Shown here: positions 23,621-35,105 of the stretch, piece after piece
Position numbering within the stretch: the first letter of the stretch is position 1
How the letters are laid out: the number at the start of each line of letters is the position of its first letter
DNA from: Candidatus Anaerostipes avistercoris
Lineage (GTDB): Bacteria > Bacillota > Clostridia > Lachnospirales > Lachnospiraceae
DNA: 64,000 nucleotides
Direction: 5' to 3'
Assembly (NCBI GenBank): GCA_019119895.1
Contig: DWWD01000020.1
Coordinates: 1 to 64,000 of the forward strand
Notes under the pieces: generated by a model
The model's input: the letters and a program-made list of their open reading frames with translations, nothing else
What the model was told of the DNA's origin: nothing
The model's database searches: none
Program-made: the position numbers and the translations under genes

Positions 23621-24273
23621 CGAAGAAAGAAGAACGGGAAGCAAAAAGATTAGAGAAACTGCGGCTGGAAAAAGAGCGGATGTATGAAATGTTCGCTTAT
23701 GAGAGAGAGTATGGGGAGTATACCCATATCTGCGGAGTAGACGAAGTCGGCAGAGGACCGTTTGCCGGTCCGGTTGTGGCGGCGGCTGTCATACTTCCAA
23801 AGGACTGTGACATTTTATATCTCAATGACTCCAAGAAACTGTCAGAGAAGAAAAGGGAAACGCTGTACGACGAGATTTATGAAAAGGCGGAGGCCATTGG
23901 AATCGGTATGGCGTCAGAAAAAGTGATTGATGAGATCAATATTCTTCAGGCCACCTATCAGGCGATGCGTTCAGCCATCGGAAAACTGGAGATTGTACCG
24001 AATCTTCTGCTGAATGACGCGGTCACGATTCCGGAAGTATCAATCCGGCAGGTTCCGATTATCAAAGGAGATGCCAAAAGCGCTTCCATTGCCGCGGCCA
24101 GTATTGTTGCCAAGGTGACCAGAGACCGTATGATGAAAGAGTATGATGGAATTTATCCCGGATATCAGTTTGCGAAAAATAAGGGATATGGAACGAAAGC
24201 ACATATTGAGGCAATCAAAGCTCAGGGAATCTGTGATATCCACCGCAGGACATTTGTAAAGAAATACATATGA
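23617..24273 (+). CDS. rnhB: Ribonuclease HII
   Basis: A 218-residue RNase HII. The active site begins [20 protein letters not shown] (Asp42, Glu43), with further conserved parts [13 protein letters not shown] and [21 protein letters not shown]. An extra N-terminal basic helix (~35 residues) precedes the core. It removes ribonucleotides from DNA. The start overlaps the rbgA stop and the end overlaps yraN. Confidence 0.97.
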   Translation: MTKKEEREAKRLEKLRLEKERMYEMFAYEREYGEYTHICGVDEVGRGPFAGPVVAAAVILPKDCDILYLNDSKKLSEKKRETLYDEIYEKAEAIGIGMASEKVIDEINILQATYQAMRSAIGKLEIVPNLLLNDAVTIPEVSIRQVPIIKGDAKSASIAAASIVAKVTRDRMMKEYDGIYPGYQFAKNKGYGTKAHIEAIKAQGICDIHRRTFVKKYI

Positions 24274-24614
24274 TGAATCGAAGAGAAATAGGCATGGCGG
24301 CAGAAAAGACCGCCTGCCGTTTTTTAGAACTTCAGGGTTATGAAATCCTGGAAAGAAATTTTGCCGCAAAGACCGGTGAGATTGACATTATCGCCAGGCA
24401 GGGCGGATTCCTTGTGTTTGTGGAGGTAAAGTACCGCCGGAATGCAGCCTGCGGATATCCGGCAGAGGCGGTCGATGCGAAAAAGCAGATGAAACTCCGC
24501 CGGACAGCTGCCGTATATTTAAAGAAGAAAGGAATTCCTTTCAGCCGGCCGATGCGTTTTGACGTAGTAGAAATATTGGGAAAGAAAATTCGGGTGATAA
24601 AAAATGCATTTTAA
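24270..24614 (+). CDS. YraN family protein (UPF0102), endonuclease-like fold
   Basis: A 114-residue UPF0102 protein. The Holliday-junction-resolvase-like core is visible: [40 protein letters not shown] (D ... E-V-K), then [19 protein letters not shown] nuclease role is suggested by fold only. ATGA overlap with rnhB and an 11-bp overlap with pgeF make it part of the lepB-rbgA-rnhB run. Confidence 0.93.
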   Translation: MMNRREIGMAAEKTACRFLELQGYEILERNFAAKTGEIDIIARQGGFLVFVEVKYRRNAACGYPAEAVDAKKQMKLRRTAAVYLKKKGIPFSRPMRFDVVEILGKKIRVIKNAF

Positions 24615-25422
24615 AAAATCAAATGAGAACCATTCGACGGTTCTCCATGAAGGAAAAGTGCCGTATCTTACCTTCCGGAAACTGGATCAGGCGGGAGTCG
24701 TACATGGTTTTTCCACAAGAATGGGCGGCGTCAGCAAAGGAATCTTTGCGTCTATGAACCTGAGCTATCACCGGGGGGATGATAAGGAAGCGGTCGACGA
24801 GAATTTCCGCAGAATCGGGGAGGAAATCGGATTTGATCCGAAGAAACTTGTGTTTTCCAATCAGATTCACGAGACAAGGATCCGGAAAGTCACAGAAGAG
24901 GACTGCGGGAAGACAATGACCAACATGGACGGTCTTGTGACCAGCGTAAAGGGAGTGCCTTTATATACCGGTTATGCGGATTGTGTACCGCTGTTTTTTT
25001 ATGATCCTCAGAAAGAAGTAGCAGCGCTGGCTCATTCCGGATGGAGAGGAACCGTAGGGAAAATCGGCGCGAAGATGGTCCGTGTCATGGAAGAAGAATA
25101 TGGATGTGAAAAAGAAAATATTGTCGCAGCCATAGGACCGTCTATCTGCAGAGACTGTTATGAAGTCAGCCAGGATGTGGCGGATGAGTTCCGCAAAGCG
25201 CTGAAACAGCATGATGAGGTGGAATATATGGATGATAAGGGAAATGGAAAATATCAGCTGGATCTCTGGAAGGCCAATGAGATCATTCTGCTGGAAGCAG
25301 GAATCCGGAAAGAAAATCTGGATATTACGGATCTCTGTACCTGCTGCAATTCCGAGTACCTGTTTTCTCATCGTGCCAGTCACGGAAAAAGAGGAAATCT
25401 GGCGGCATTTATCGTCCTGTAA
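24604..25422 (+). CDS. pgeF: Peptidoglycan editing factor PgeF (YfiH, laccase-domain)
   Basis: A 272-residue Cu-oxidase_4/YfiH protein. Conserved parts are VHGFSTRMGGVS, NQIHETRI, LVTSVKGVPLYTGYADCVPL, AALAHSGWRGTVGKI and IGPSICRDCYEVS, with His and Cys that bind zinc. E. coli YfiH removes wrongly inserted L-Ser from muropeptide precursors (UDP-MurNAc-Ser); related proteins act as purine nucleoside phosphorylases. The first ~30 residues are unconserved. No separate promoter is evident. Confidence 0.93.
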   Translation: MHFKKSNENHSTVLHEGKVPYLTFRKLDQAGVVHGFSTRMGGVSKGIFASMNLSYHRGDDKEAVDENFRRIGEEIGFDPKKLVFSNQIHETRIRKVTEEDCGKTMTNMDGLVTSVKGVPLYTGYADCVPLFFYDPQKEVAALAHSGWRGTVGKIGAKMVRVMEEEYGCEKENIVAAIGPSICRDCYEVSQDVADEFRKALKQHDEVEYMDDKGNGKYQLDLWKANEIILLEAGIRKENLDITDLCTCCNSEYLFSHRASHGKRGNLAAFIVL

Positions 25423-25528
25423 AAGGAATGATTTCCCATTTTATGTTCAGATGGTACTGGACGGGTTTTGTTTGATAAGGTATACTAAGATAAATGTTGC
25501 AGGAAATGTACAGAGAGGAATATAGATT

Positions 25529-26851
25529 ATGAGTAAGCCAATTGTAGCGATTGTCGGCCGGCCGAATGTAGGGAAATCTACATTATTTAATGCGCTGGCC
25601 GGAGAGAAGATATCAATCGTAAAGGATACTCCGGGCGTGACGAGAGACCGGATTTATGCGGATATCTCGTGGCTGGATTATCAGTTTACGATGATCGATA
25701 CCGGCGGTATTGAGCCGGATACCGGCGATCAGATGCTGTCCCATATGAGGGATCAGGCGGAGATTGCCATTGAGACTGCCGATGTTATTATTTTCCTGAC
25801 GGATGTCCGTCAGGGACTGGTGGATGCGGATTATCAGGTGGCGGATATGCTCCGCCGTTCTCAGAAACCGGTGGTTCTGGCAGTCAATAAAGTAGATAAC
25901 TATGAAAAATTCATCATGGATACCTATGAGTTTTATAATCTCGGACTGGGAACGCCGTTTCCGATATCCGCCAATTCCAAGATCGGATTTGGAGATCTGC
26001 TGGATGAGGTGATCGCCAACTGTAATCCGGAAACATTAAAGGAAGAGGAGGACGAGAGACCAAGGGTAGCCATCATTGGAAAACCGAATGCCGGAAAGTC
26101 GTCCATGATCAATAAAATGCTTGGCGAGGACAGGCTGATCGTGTCAGATATTGCCGGTACGACGAGAGATGCCATTGATACGGTGATCCGCCGGGGAGAC
26201 AAAGAATATGTCTTCATCGATACGGCAGGACTGAGAAGAAAGAGCCGGATCAAGGAAGATCTGGAGCGTTACAGCGTAATCCGTACGGTTGCGGCCGTGG
26301 AGCGCTGCGATGTGGCAATCCTGGTGATCGACGCGGAAGAAGGCGTCACAGAGCAGGATGCCAAAATCGCGGGAATTGCCCATGAGAGAGGAAAGGGCAT
26401 GATCATTGCCGTCAACAAATGGGATCTGATCGAGAAAAACGATAAAACAATTTATAAATACACCAACAAAATAAGAGAAGTCTTAGCCTTTATGCCTTAT
26501 GCGGAGCTGGTTTTTGTCTCTGCGAAAACAGGACAGAGATTTCAGAAAATCTTTGATCTGCTGGATGTTGTCATTGAAAATCATGCATTGAGAGTTCAGA
26601 CGGGAGTGCTGAATGAGATTCTTGCAGAAGCGGTAGCCATGAAGCAGCCGCCTTCAGACAAAGGAAAACGTCTCAAACTGTACTATATGACGCAGGTGTC
26701 TGTAAAACCGCCTACATTCGTCGTCTTTGTAAATGATAAGAAACTGACACATTTTTCATATACGAGATATTTGGAGAATCAGATTCGTAATACGTTTGGC
26801 TTCCGCGGAACGCCGATTCGTATCTATACAAGGGAAAGGAAGGAAAGATAA
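25529..26851 (+). CDS. der: Ribosome biogenesis GTPase Der (EngA)
   Basis: A 440-residue protein with two tandem GTPase domains: G1 motifs GRPNVGKST (near residue 10) and GKPNAGKSS (near 187), DTGG and DTAG G3 motifs, NKVD and NKWD G4 motifs, and a C-terminal KH-like domain ending [13 protein letters not shown]. It acts in 50S subunit assembly. GAGAGGAATATAGATT precedes ATG 25529. A likely TATACT lies at about 25480. plsY starts on the base after the stop. Confidence 0.98.
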   Translation: MSKPIVAIVGRPNVGKSTLFNALAGEKISIVKDTPGVTRDRIYADISWLDYQFTMIDTGGIEPDTGDQMLSHMRDQAEIAIETADVIIFLTDVRQGLVDADYQVADMLRRSQKPVVLAVNKVDNYEKFIMDTYEFYNLGLGTPFPISANSKIGFGDLLDEVIANCNPETLKEEEDERPRVAIIGKPNAGKSSMINKMLGEDRLIVSDIAGTTRDAIDTVIRRGDKEYVFIDTAGLRRKSRIKEDLERYSVIRTVAAVERCDVAILVIDAEEGVTEQDAKIAGIAHERGKGMIIAVNKWDLIEKNDKTIYKYTNKIREVLAFMPYAELVFVSAKTGQRFQKIFDLLDVVIENHALRVQTGVLNEILAEAVAMKQPPSDKGKRLKLYYMTQVSVKPPTFVVFVNDKKLTHFSYTRYLENQIRNTFGFRGTPIRIYTRERKER

Positions 26852-27475
26852 ATGGTAATGTGCGTTATAGTCTGTCTTATTGTAGGATATTTGTTCGGAT
26901 GTATCCAGACAGGATACTTTGTAGGCCGGGCAAATAAGATCGATATTCGTGATTATGGCAGTGGTAATTCAGGAACGACGAATACACTGAGGACGCTTGG
27001 AAAGACAGCTGCAGTCATCACATTCCTCGGGGACGCCGTAAAGGGGCTGGCTGCAGTCAATATCGCCCGTTACATCATCATTCCTTATTTTGGCGTCCAG
27101 GGAGAATCCACTCTCTGGCTGCTGACAGGATTTGCCGTTGTGCTCGGACATAATTTCCCGTTTTTTCTTGGGTTTAAAGGTGGAAAGGGAATTGCGACCA
27201 CAGGAGGCGTCATTTTCGCGTTTCACTGGCAGCTGGGGCTGATTTGTGCCGTCGTATTCCTGATCGTGACAGCGGTAACTAAATATGTATCACTTGGTTC
27301 TATCTGTATGGTTTTGATCATTCCGTTTATTTTATATTTTACGGAACCGGGGAATTATTCTCTGGTAGGTGTCGGCCTGATTTTTACCGCTATGGCAATC
27401 TGGCGCCACAGAGCGAATATTGACCGGCTGATCCACGGGACTGAGAATAAGCTTGGAGAAAAAGTAAAACGTTAG
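26852..27475 (+). CDS. plsY: Acyl-phosphate:glycerol-3-phosphate acyltransferase PlsY
   Basis: A 207-residue membrane protein with about five helices. The three PlsY motifs are present: RDYGSGNSGTTNTLRTLG, GHNFPFFLGFKGGKGIATTG, and a C-terminal WRHRANIDRLIHGTE. It makes lysophosphatidate from acyl-phosphate and glycerol-3-phosphate, the first step of phospholipid synthesis. gpsA, which supplies glycerol-3-phosphate, follows after 12 bp, a functional pair. Confidence 0.97.
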   Translation: MVMCVIVCLIVGYLFGCIQTGYFVGRANKIDIRDYGSGNSGTTNTLRTLGKTAAVITFLGDAVKGLAAVNIARYIIIPYFGVQGESTLWLLTGFAVVLGHNFPFFLGFKGGKGIATTGGVIFAFHWQLGLICAVVFLIVTAVTKYVSLGSICMVLIIPFILYFTEPGNYSLVGVGLIFTAMAIWRHRANIDRLIHGTENKLGEKVKR

Positions 27476-27487
27476 GAGGATTCTATC

Positions 27488-28501
27488 ATGAAACAAGTAA
27501 GCATCATAGGCGCAGGAAGCTGGGGAACAGCTCTGGCTGTTCTGCTCGGGAACAACGGGCATGAAGTGACGATCTGGTCACATGATCTTCATGAGGTGGA
27601 AATGCTTCGCGATAAGAGAGAACAGCAGGAAAAACTTCCGGACGTAAAACTTCCGGACAATGTAAACGTGACATCTGATCTGGAGGAAAGTCTGACAGGA
27701 AAAGATGTGATTGTGATGGCAGTGCCTTCACCGGTCGTGCGTTCTGTGGCAAAACAGATGTCGCCGTTTATTCCGGACGGACAGGTGATCGTAAATGTGG
27801 CAAAAGGAATTGAGGATGGCACTTATATGACGCTGTCAGCGATCATAGAAGAAGAGATTCCCAATGCGGAAGTGTGCGTTCTTTCCGGACCAAGTCATGC
27901 GGAGGAAGTTGGAAGAGGAATTCCGACAACTGTTGTCGTAGGTTCTAAAAAACAGGATATTGCGGAGATGCTGCAGGATGTCTTCATGAATCAGGTATTT
28001 CGTGTATACACTAATCCGGATATTATCGGCATTGAATTAGGCGGCGCTTTGAAAAATGTCATCGCGCTTGCCGCAGGTACCACAGACGGACTGGGATACG
28101 GGGACAATACAAAGGCGGCTCTGATGACAAGAGGAATCGCAGAACTTACCCGTCTTGGAGTGGCTCTCGGAGGAAAACCGGAGACATTTTCAGGCCTGAC
28201 CGGTATCGGCGATCTGATCGTTACCTGCACCAGTGTCCACAGCCGTAACCGCAAAGCCGGATATCTGATCGGCAAGGGCATGACAGCAGATGAAGCCATG
28301 AAGGAAGTTAAGATGGTAGTGGAAGGCGTTTATTCTGCCAAGGCGGCTCTCGGACTGGCAAGGAAATACAATGTATCCGTTCCGATCGTGGAAGCGGTTA
28401 ACAAGGTATTGTTTGAGGACGCGGATCCGAGAGAAGAAGTATCCAGTCTCCTGCTCCGTGAGCGCAGAAAAGAACATAATAATCTGAAGTGGGAAGAATA
28501 G
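27488..28501 (+). CDS. gpsA: NAD(P)H-dependent glycerol-3-phosphate dehydrogenase
   Basis: A 337-residue GpsA. The N-terminal Rossmann motif is IIGAGSWGTALAVLL, the catalytic Lys lies in GGALKNVIALAAG, and the substrate-binding region includes TFSGLTGIGDLIVTCTS and RNRKAGYLIGKG. It reduces dihydroxyacetone phosphate to sn-glycerol-3-phosphate for PlsY. TTAGGAGGATTCTATC precedes the start. Confidence 0.97.
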   Translation: MKQVSIIGAGSWGTALAVLLGNNGHEVTIWSHDLHEVEMLRDKREQQEKLPDVKLPDNVNVTSDLEESLTGKDVIVMAVPSPVVRSVAKQMSPFIPDGQVIVNVAKGIEDGTYMTLSAIIEEEIPNAEVCVLSGPSHAEEVGRGIPTTVVVGSKKQDIAEMLQDVFMNQVFRVYTNPDIIGIELGGALKNVIALAAGTTDGLGYGDNTKAALMTRGIAELTRLGVALGGKPETFSGLTGIGDLIVTCTSVHSRNRKAGYLIGKGMTADEAMKEVKMVVEGVYSAKAALGLARKYNVSVPIVEAVNKVLFEDADPREEVSSLLLRERRKEHNNLKWEE

Positions 28502-28526
28502 AAAACAAAGGAAGGAAGAAAATAGA

Positions 28527-29795
28527 ATGGGATCATATACCGAGAAATCTAGAGAAGAATTACTGGCGTTAAAAGAAGAGACAGACCGGGCTTATCAGGA
28601 ATTTAAAGATAAGAACCTCGCACTTGACATGTCCAGAGGAAAACCGGCTCCGAGTCAGGTAGACTGTTCCAACGGCATGCTGAAGGAAATGACAGAATAT
28701 CATACAAGAGACGGGCTGGATGTACGCAACTATGGTATTCTGGACGGAATTCCGGAGATAAAAGAGCTTTTCAGTGATCTTCTGAATATTCCTGCAGACC
28801 GTATGATCATCGGCGGAAATGCCAGTCTGAATCTGATGTTTGACGCTTTGATGCGTCTGTATGTATTTGGAGCCATGGGAGAGAAACCGTGGGGACAGCT
28901 GGACAAAGTGAAGTTTTTGTGTCCGGCTCCGGGATATGACAGACATTTTACAATCTGTGAGACGCTGGGTATTGAAATGATTCCGATTGAGATGACGAGC
29001 ACAGGTCCTGATATGGACCAGGTGGAGAAACTCGCAGCAGAAGATGAAGCAGTAAAAGGAATCTGGTGTGTGCCGAAGTTTTCCAATCCGCAGGGAATCT
29101 GCTACAGCGATGAGACGGTAGACCGTCTGGCGTCCATGAAGACAGCGGCGAAAGATTTCAGGATTTTCTGGGACAATGCCTACGGCGTTCATCCGGTCTT
29201 TGAGGATGTGGAAGTGAAGAATATTCTTGACGCATGTGAGGAAGCAGGCACGAAGAACCGCCCATACTATTTCTTCTCAACATCCAAGATTTCTTTCCCG
29301 GGCGCGGGAGTGTCCCTGGTTGCGGCAAGTGATGAGAATATTGCGGAAATTAAAAAAATAATGAATGCGCAGACAATTGGGTATGATAAGATTAATCAGC
29401 TGCGTCATGTCCAGTTTTTTAAAAATGCGGAAGGTCTCAGAAAACACATGCAGGTTCTTGCAGACTGTATGAAACCGAAGTTTGAGATTGTCCTGAATAC
29501 GCTGGCAAAAGAACTGGCAGGAAGCGGTCTGATTTCATGGGAAAACCCGAAAGGCGGTTATTTTGTCTCTGTTGATGTACTGCCGGGATGCGCGAAAGAG
29601 GTAGTCCGTCTGGCAAAAGAAGCCGGCGTTGTGCTGACCGGAGCAGGCGCGACATATCCATATAAACAGGATCCGAAAGATTCCAACCTGAGAATCGCAC
29701 CGACATATCCGACAGAGGAAGAATTGCAGCAGGCGATGGATCTGTTCTGTATCTGTGTGAAAAAAGCGGGAATTGAAAAACTGCTTCAGAAATAG
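28527..29795 (+). CDS. Aspartate aminotransferase-like PLP enzyme (subgroup Ic)
   Basis: A 422-residue fold-type I aminotransferase of the PF12897 (AAT Ic/MocR-domain-like) group: LDMSRGKPAPSQVDCSNGML at the start, VRNYGILDGIPEIKELF, the PLP-ring region LCPAPGYDRHF, FWDNAYGVHP, and the Schiff-base Lys in FSTSKISFPGAG. RIAPTYP near the end supplies the carboxylate-binding Arg. Probably aspartate or alanine to 2-oxoacid transfer; the exact substrate is inferred. It ends in a strong terminator. Confidence 0.9.
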   Translation: MGSYTEKSREELLALKEETDRAYQEFKDKNLALDMSRGKPAPSQVDCSNGMLKEMTEYHTRDGLDVRNYGILDGIPEIKELFSDLLNIPADRMIIGGNASLNLMFDALMRLYVFGAMGEKPWGQLDKVKFLCPAPGYDRHFTICETLGIEMIPIEMTSTGPDMDQVEKLAAEDEAVKGIWCVPKFSNPQGICYSDETVDRLASMKTAAKDFRIFWDNAYGVHPVFEDVEVKNILDACEEAGTKNRPYYFFSTSKISFPGAGVSLVAASDENIAEIKKIMNAQTIGYDKINQLRHVQFFKNAEGLRKHMQVLADCMKPKFEIVLNTLAKELAGSGLISWENPKGGYFVSVDVLPGCAKEVVRLAKEAGVVLTGAGATYPYKQDPKDSNLRIAPTYPTEEELQQAMDLFCICVKKAGIEKLLQK

Positions 29796-29808
29796 AAAAA
29801 TTCGCAAA

Positions 29809-29847
29809 GGCGGGGATTTAAGCAGCATTAAATCCCCGTCTTTTTTT
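29809..29847 (+). terminator. Intrinsic terminator after the aminotransferase gene
   Basis: GGCGGGGATTTA and TAAATCCCCGTC form a 12-bp stem (one G-T) with an eight-base loop, followed by seven T. Confidence 0.93.
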
Positions 29848-29897
29848 CGAGGGAACTGCGCTCCCATGAAACACAAATCATTCAGGGAGGTTGTTTG

Positions 29898-30206
29898 ATG
29901 GAAATCGCAGAACATATATTAATGTCCGCGGCAAATGTTTCATGTATCATATTTGAATATATCGGGGTCGGTGTCATACTTCACGCCGGAATCCGGGGAA
30001 TCGTCCGCTATATGGGGCGAAAGGACGATGCCAGGCTGGTTCTCGCCCGGGGACTGGCGGCAGGACTGGAGTTTAAAATGGGAAGTGAGATCTTAAGAAC
30101 CGTCATTGTGCGGAATTTTTCTGAAATCGGCATGGTGGCAGCGATCATTTTGCTGCGGGCAGTGCTGGCATTTCTGATTCACTGGGAGATTAGAAATGAG
30201 CAGTAG
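29898..30206 (+). CDS. DUF1622 membrane protein
   Basis: A 102-residue protein with hydrophobic helices near residues 5-28 and 70-95 and the family core LARGLAAGLEFKMGSEILRT (with K-x-x-S-E-I-L-R), then a second helix. DUF1622 proteins are small membrane proteins of unknown function. GGGAGGTTGTTTG precedes ATG 29898. It sits alone between a terminator and dapF. Confidence 0.85.
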   Translation: MEIAEHILMSAANVSCIIFEYIGVGVILHAGIRGIVRYMGRKDDARLVLARGLAAGLEFKMGSEILRTVIVRNFSEIGMVAAIILLRAVLAFLIHWEIRNEQ

Positions 30207-30261
30207 ACTTTGCTGCTTTTGTTGTGATAGAATGATAAAAAAGTAAAAGAGGAGTGATTAC

Positions 30262-31101
30262 ATGAAATTTACAAAGATGCACGGTTGTGGAAATGACTAC
30301 GTATATGTAAACTGTTTCGAAGAGACCATAGATGATCCTGGCAAGGTTGCCAAATTTGTTAGTGACCGGCATTTCGGAATCGGCTCCGATGGAATGATTT
30401 GTATCTGTCCGTCAGATAAAGCTGATTTCAGAATGGCCATGTATAACTCTGATGGTTCAGAAGGAGCCATGTGCGGAAATGGCGTCCGCTGTATCGCAAA
30501 ATATGTTTACGATAATGGTTTGACAGATAAGACGACGATTACGATTGAGACAAAAGGCGGAATCAAAGAACTGAAGCTCACAGTAGAAGACGAAAAAGTC
30601 ACATGGGTGAGAGTCGACATGGAAGCGCCGGTTATGGAGGCGTCCAGAATTCCGGCCATTTATGACAATCTGGATGAAATCATCGATCAGCCAGTGATCG
30701 TAGATGGAAAAGCATATAAGATTACCTGTGTATCCATGGGAAATCCTCATGGAGTTGTGTTCGTGGATTCAGTGGATAATCTGGATCTTGAGAAAATCGG
30801 ACCAAAGTTTGAGAATCATCCGATGTTCCCGGACAGAGTGAACACAGAATTTATAGAAGTTATAGATGAAAACACATTGAAGATGCGCGTATGGGAGCGT
30901 GGAGCCGGAGAAACGCTTGCCTGCGGTACTGGTGCCTGCGCCAGCGCTTATGCGGCATATCTGACCCACAGGACAGGAAATAAAGTGCTGGTTCATCTGA
31001 CAGGCGGAGATCTTCAGATTGAATATGACGAAGAGAAGAATACCATTTATATGACAGGACCGGCAGTGAAAGTGTTTGACGGGGAGATTGAACTGCCGTA
31101 A
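30262..31101 (+). CDS. dapF: Diaminopimelate epimerase
   Basis: A 279-residue DapF made of two similar halves. The catalytic cysteines are in GAMCGNGVRCIAKYV (near residue 72) and LACGTGACASAYAAY (near 218). MHGCGNDYVYVN at the start is conserved. It interconverts LL- and meso-diaminopimelate for lysine and peptidoglycan. AGAGGAGTGATTAC fixes the start. murE, which uses meso-DAP, follows after 30 bp. Confidence 0.98.
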   Translation: MKFTKMHGCGNDYVYVNCFEETIDDPGKVAKFVSDRHFGIGSDGMICICPSDKADFRMAMYNSDGSEGAMCGNGVRCIAKYVYDNGLTDKTTITIETKGGIKELKLTVEDEKVTWVRVDMEAPVMEASRIPAIYDNLDEIIDQPVIVDGKAYKITCVSMGNPHGVVFVDSVDNLDLEKIGPKFENHPMFPDRVNTEFIEVIDENTLKMRVWERGAGETLACGTGACASAYAAYLTHRTGNKVLVHLTGGDLQIEYDEEKNTIYMTGPAVKVFDGEIELP

Positions 31102-31131
31102 TTGCAGTGAGAAAAATATTTGGAGGATAAC

Positions 31132-32589
31132 ATGATTTTAAAAGATTTATTGGAACGATCAGATTACAGCTGTGTGCAGGGGGATGAGAATGCGGAAATT
31201 TCTTCTCTGGTCTATGATTCCAGAAAGATAGAAAAGGACAGCGTATTTGTGTGCATTTCAGGCGCTGCCTTTGATGGACATGAATTTATCGGTCAGGCGG
31301 CTGAAAAAGGCGCCGCCGCCGTAGTGATAGAAAAAGATACTGAGATTCCGGAAGGTCTTACGGTAATCCGGGTGGAAGATACGAGACTGGCTCTTGCCGA
31401 GATGTCAGCGGCTTATTTCGGCTATCCGGCTGAAGAACTTACGACCATTGGAATCACCGGAACAAAAGGAAAGACAACCACAACATATATGATTCGTCAG
31501 GTGCTGGAGCATGCCGGACAAAAGACCGGCCTGATCGGAACCATTGAGACGATCATCGGAGACGAGAAAATTCCGTCTGTCAATACGACGCCGGAGTCTT
31601 ATGTGGTGCAGGAATCTTTCCGTAAGATGGCAGATGCCGGATGTAAAAATGTAGTCATGGAGGTGTCTTCCCAGGGTCTGATGCTCCACCGGGTCAGCGG
31701 ATTTACCTTTGATTACGGAATCTTTACGAATCTGGCAGAAGATCATATCGGGGAAAATGAACACAAGGATATGGATGATTATATTCACTGCAAGAGCCTT
31801 TTATTCCAGCAGTGCCGTCAGGGTATTGTCAATGGGGACGACGATTATGTGGAAAGAATCATCAAAGACCATACCTGCGACATCGAGACATATGGAATGA
31901 AGGATACCAATGATGTTTATGCAGAAAATGTGGAATTGATCCAGGAACCGGGATATCTGGGCGTTGCCTATGATCTGAAGGGCAGACAGGAATACCGGGT
32001 TGCCGTGGATATACCGGGAGATTTCACCGTTTATAATTCTCTGGCGGCTATTTCTCTGTGCCGTCATATGGGAATCGTAAAGGAAGATGTTTTAGAGGCT
32101 CTTAATTCCATTCAGGTGAAAGGACGTCTGGAAATTGTCAGGACACCTGGAGAGTATACACTGATGATTGATTATGCGCATAATGCTATGAGTTTATCCA
32201 GTCTGCTGACCACCATCCGTAAGTATAATCCAAATAAAATATATTGTCTGTTCGGATGCGGTGGAAACCGCGCGAAATCCAGACGCTATGAGATGGGAGA
32301 AGTTTCTTCCAATCTGGCAGATCTGACGGTTGTCACATCAGATAACCCAAGATATGAGGAACCTATGGACATTATCAATGACATTCTGGTAGGCGTACAC
32401 AAAGGGCCGGGAGAATATGTAACAATTCCGGACAGAAAAGAAGCAATCAAATATTGTATGGAACATGCCGGCAAAGGAGACATCGTAATACTTGCAGGAA
32501 AGGGACATGAAGATTATCAGGAAATCAAGGGTGTAAAACATCATATGGATGAAAGAGATCTGATTCAGGAAATCCTGGAAGGAAGATAA
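31132..32589 (+). CDS. murE: UDP-MurNAc-tripeptide synthetase MurE
   Basis: A 485-residue Mur ligase. The ATP loop is GITGTKGKTTTTY (near residue 110). The N-terminal domain has SSLVYDSRKIEKDSVFVCIS, the central domain DYAHNAMSLSSLL, and the C-terminal domain the specificity motif SDNPRYEEP; DNPR selects meso-diaminopimelate. It therefore adds meso-DAP to UDP-MurNAc-L-Ala-D-Glu, in line with dapF upstream. TTTGGAGGATAAC places the start at ATG 31132. Confidence 0.96.
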   Translation: MILKDLLERSDYSCVQGDENAEISSLVYDSRKIEKDSVFVCISGAAFDGHEFIGQAAEKGAAAVVIEKDTEIPEGLTVIRVEDTRLALAEMSAAYFGYPAEELTTIGITGTKGKTTTTYMIRQVLEHAGQKTGLIGTIETIIGDEKIPSVNTTPESYVVQESFRKMADAGCKNVVMEVSSQGLMLHRVSGFTFDYGIFTNLAEDHIGENEHKDMDDYIHCKSLLFQQCRQGIVNGDDDYVERIIKDHTCDIETYGMKDTNDVYAENVELIQEPGYLGVAYDLKGRQEYRVAVDIPGDFTVYNSLAAISLCRHMGIVKEDVLEALNSIQVKGRLEIVRTPGEYTLMIDYAHNAMSLSSLLTTIRKYNPNKIYCLFGCGGNRAKSRRYEMGEVSSNLADLTVVTSDNPRYEEPMDIINDILVGVHKGPGEYVTIPDRKEAIKYCMEHAGKGDIVILAGKGHEDYQEIKGVKHHMDERDLIQEILEGR

Positions 32590-32602
32590 GATTTGTTTGT
32601 GA

Positions 32603-34123
<1,521 letters not shown>

Positions 34124-34134
34124 GAGATGCAGAA

Positions 34135-35010
34135 GTGGAAAAAAGAATTACAGGAACAACGAAACTATATGGACTCATCGGATCACCGGTGGGACATTCT
34201 GATTCACCGGCCATGCAGAATTATGGATTTCAGGCATGCGGGGTGGACGGAGCATATCTGGCATTTGATATCAAAGAAGATCAGGTGCCGGAATTTATCA
34301 AAGCCATGCGTTTACTGGATATGCAGGGATGCAATGTAACAATGCCGTGTAAGACGGCGGCAGCCCGGAACATGGATGAACTGTCACCGGCTTCTCAGCT
34401 GATCGGAGCGGTCAACACGATTGTAAACCGCGACGGAAAATTATACGGACATATCACAGACGGAGAAGGATTTGTTGCAAATCTGAAAGACCACGGCGTG
34501 GAAGTCAAAGATAAAAATATTGTGATTTTCGGGGCAGGCGGGGCTGCCACAGCGATTCAGGTGCAGTGTGCTCTGGATGGAGCGAAATCTATCACAATTT
34601 TCAATCCAAGAGATGGATTTTTTGCAAAAGCAGAAAAAATGGTTGGAAAAATCCAGGATAAAGTGCCGGGATGTCATGTAGAACTGTATGATCTGGATGC
34701 CAAAGACGCCATGAAAGAAAAGATTGACGCGGCGGATATTCTGGTCAATGGAACCCTTCTTGGAATGAAACCGAAAGAGGATACTTCCATCATTAATGAT
34801 CCGGATCTGTTCCATGAAGGACTTGTGGTTGCGGATGTCGTGTATAATCCAAAAGAAACAAGGCTGTTAAGAGAAGCAAAGGAACATGGATGTGTTACTG
34901 TGCCTGGAAGCGGTATGCTTTTGTGGCAGGGAGTAGCGGCATTTAAATTGTTTACAGGAAAAGACATGCCGGTAGAAGAAGTAAAAGAAAAATTCTTCCG
35001 TGAAGCGTAA
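34135..35010 (+). CDS. aroE: Shikimate dehydrogenase family protein
   Basis: A 291-residue AroE. KLYGLIGSPVGHSDSPAMQN holds the shikimate-binding S-x-S, NVTMPCKTAA has the catalytic Lys, and the NADP-binding motif is IFGAGGAATAIQVQ. The C-terminus PGSGMLLWQGVAAFKLFTG is typical. It reduces 3-dehydroshikimate; its place after glpK and away from other aro genes leaves room for a quinate/shikimate or catabolic paralogue. GTG 34135 after TAGGAGATGCAGAA is the preferred start. Confidence 0.88.
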   Translation: MEKRITGTTKLYGLIGSPVGHSDSPAMQNYGFQACGVDGAYLAFDIKEDQVPEFIKAMRLLDMQGCNVTMPCKTAAARNMDELSPASQLIGAVNTIVNRDGKLYGHITDGEGFVANLKDHGVEVKDKNIVIFGAGGAATAIQVQCALDGAKSITIFNPRDGFFAKAEKMVGKIQDKVPGCHVELYDLDAKDAMKEKIDAADILVNGTLLGMKPKEDTSIINDPDLFHEGLVVADVVYNPKETRLLREAKEHGCVTVPGSGMLLWQGVAAFKLFTGKDMPVEEVKEKFFREA

Positions 35011-35030
35011 CTTTTATAAATACGGAAATG

Positions 35031-35073
35031 AAAAAAGCTGTGCACAGAGAAAGTTTGTGCGCAGCTTTTTTGA
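35031..35073 (+). terminator. Intrinsic terminator after aroE
   Basis: AAAAAGCTGTGCACA and TTGTGCGCAGCTTTTTT pair almost fully around a short loop; a run of T follows. A-rich on the other side, so it may also stop minus-strand transcription. Confidence 0.92.
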
Positions 35074-35105
35074 ACTTTTTAGAACGAAATAGCTTATGAT
35101 ACAAA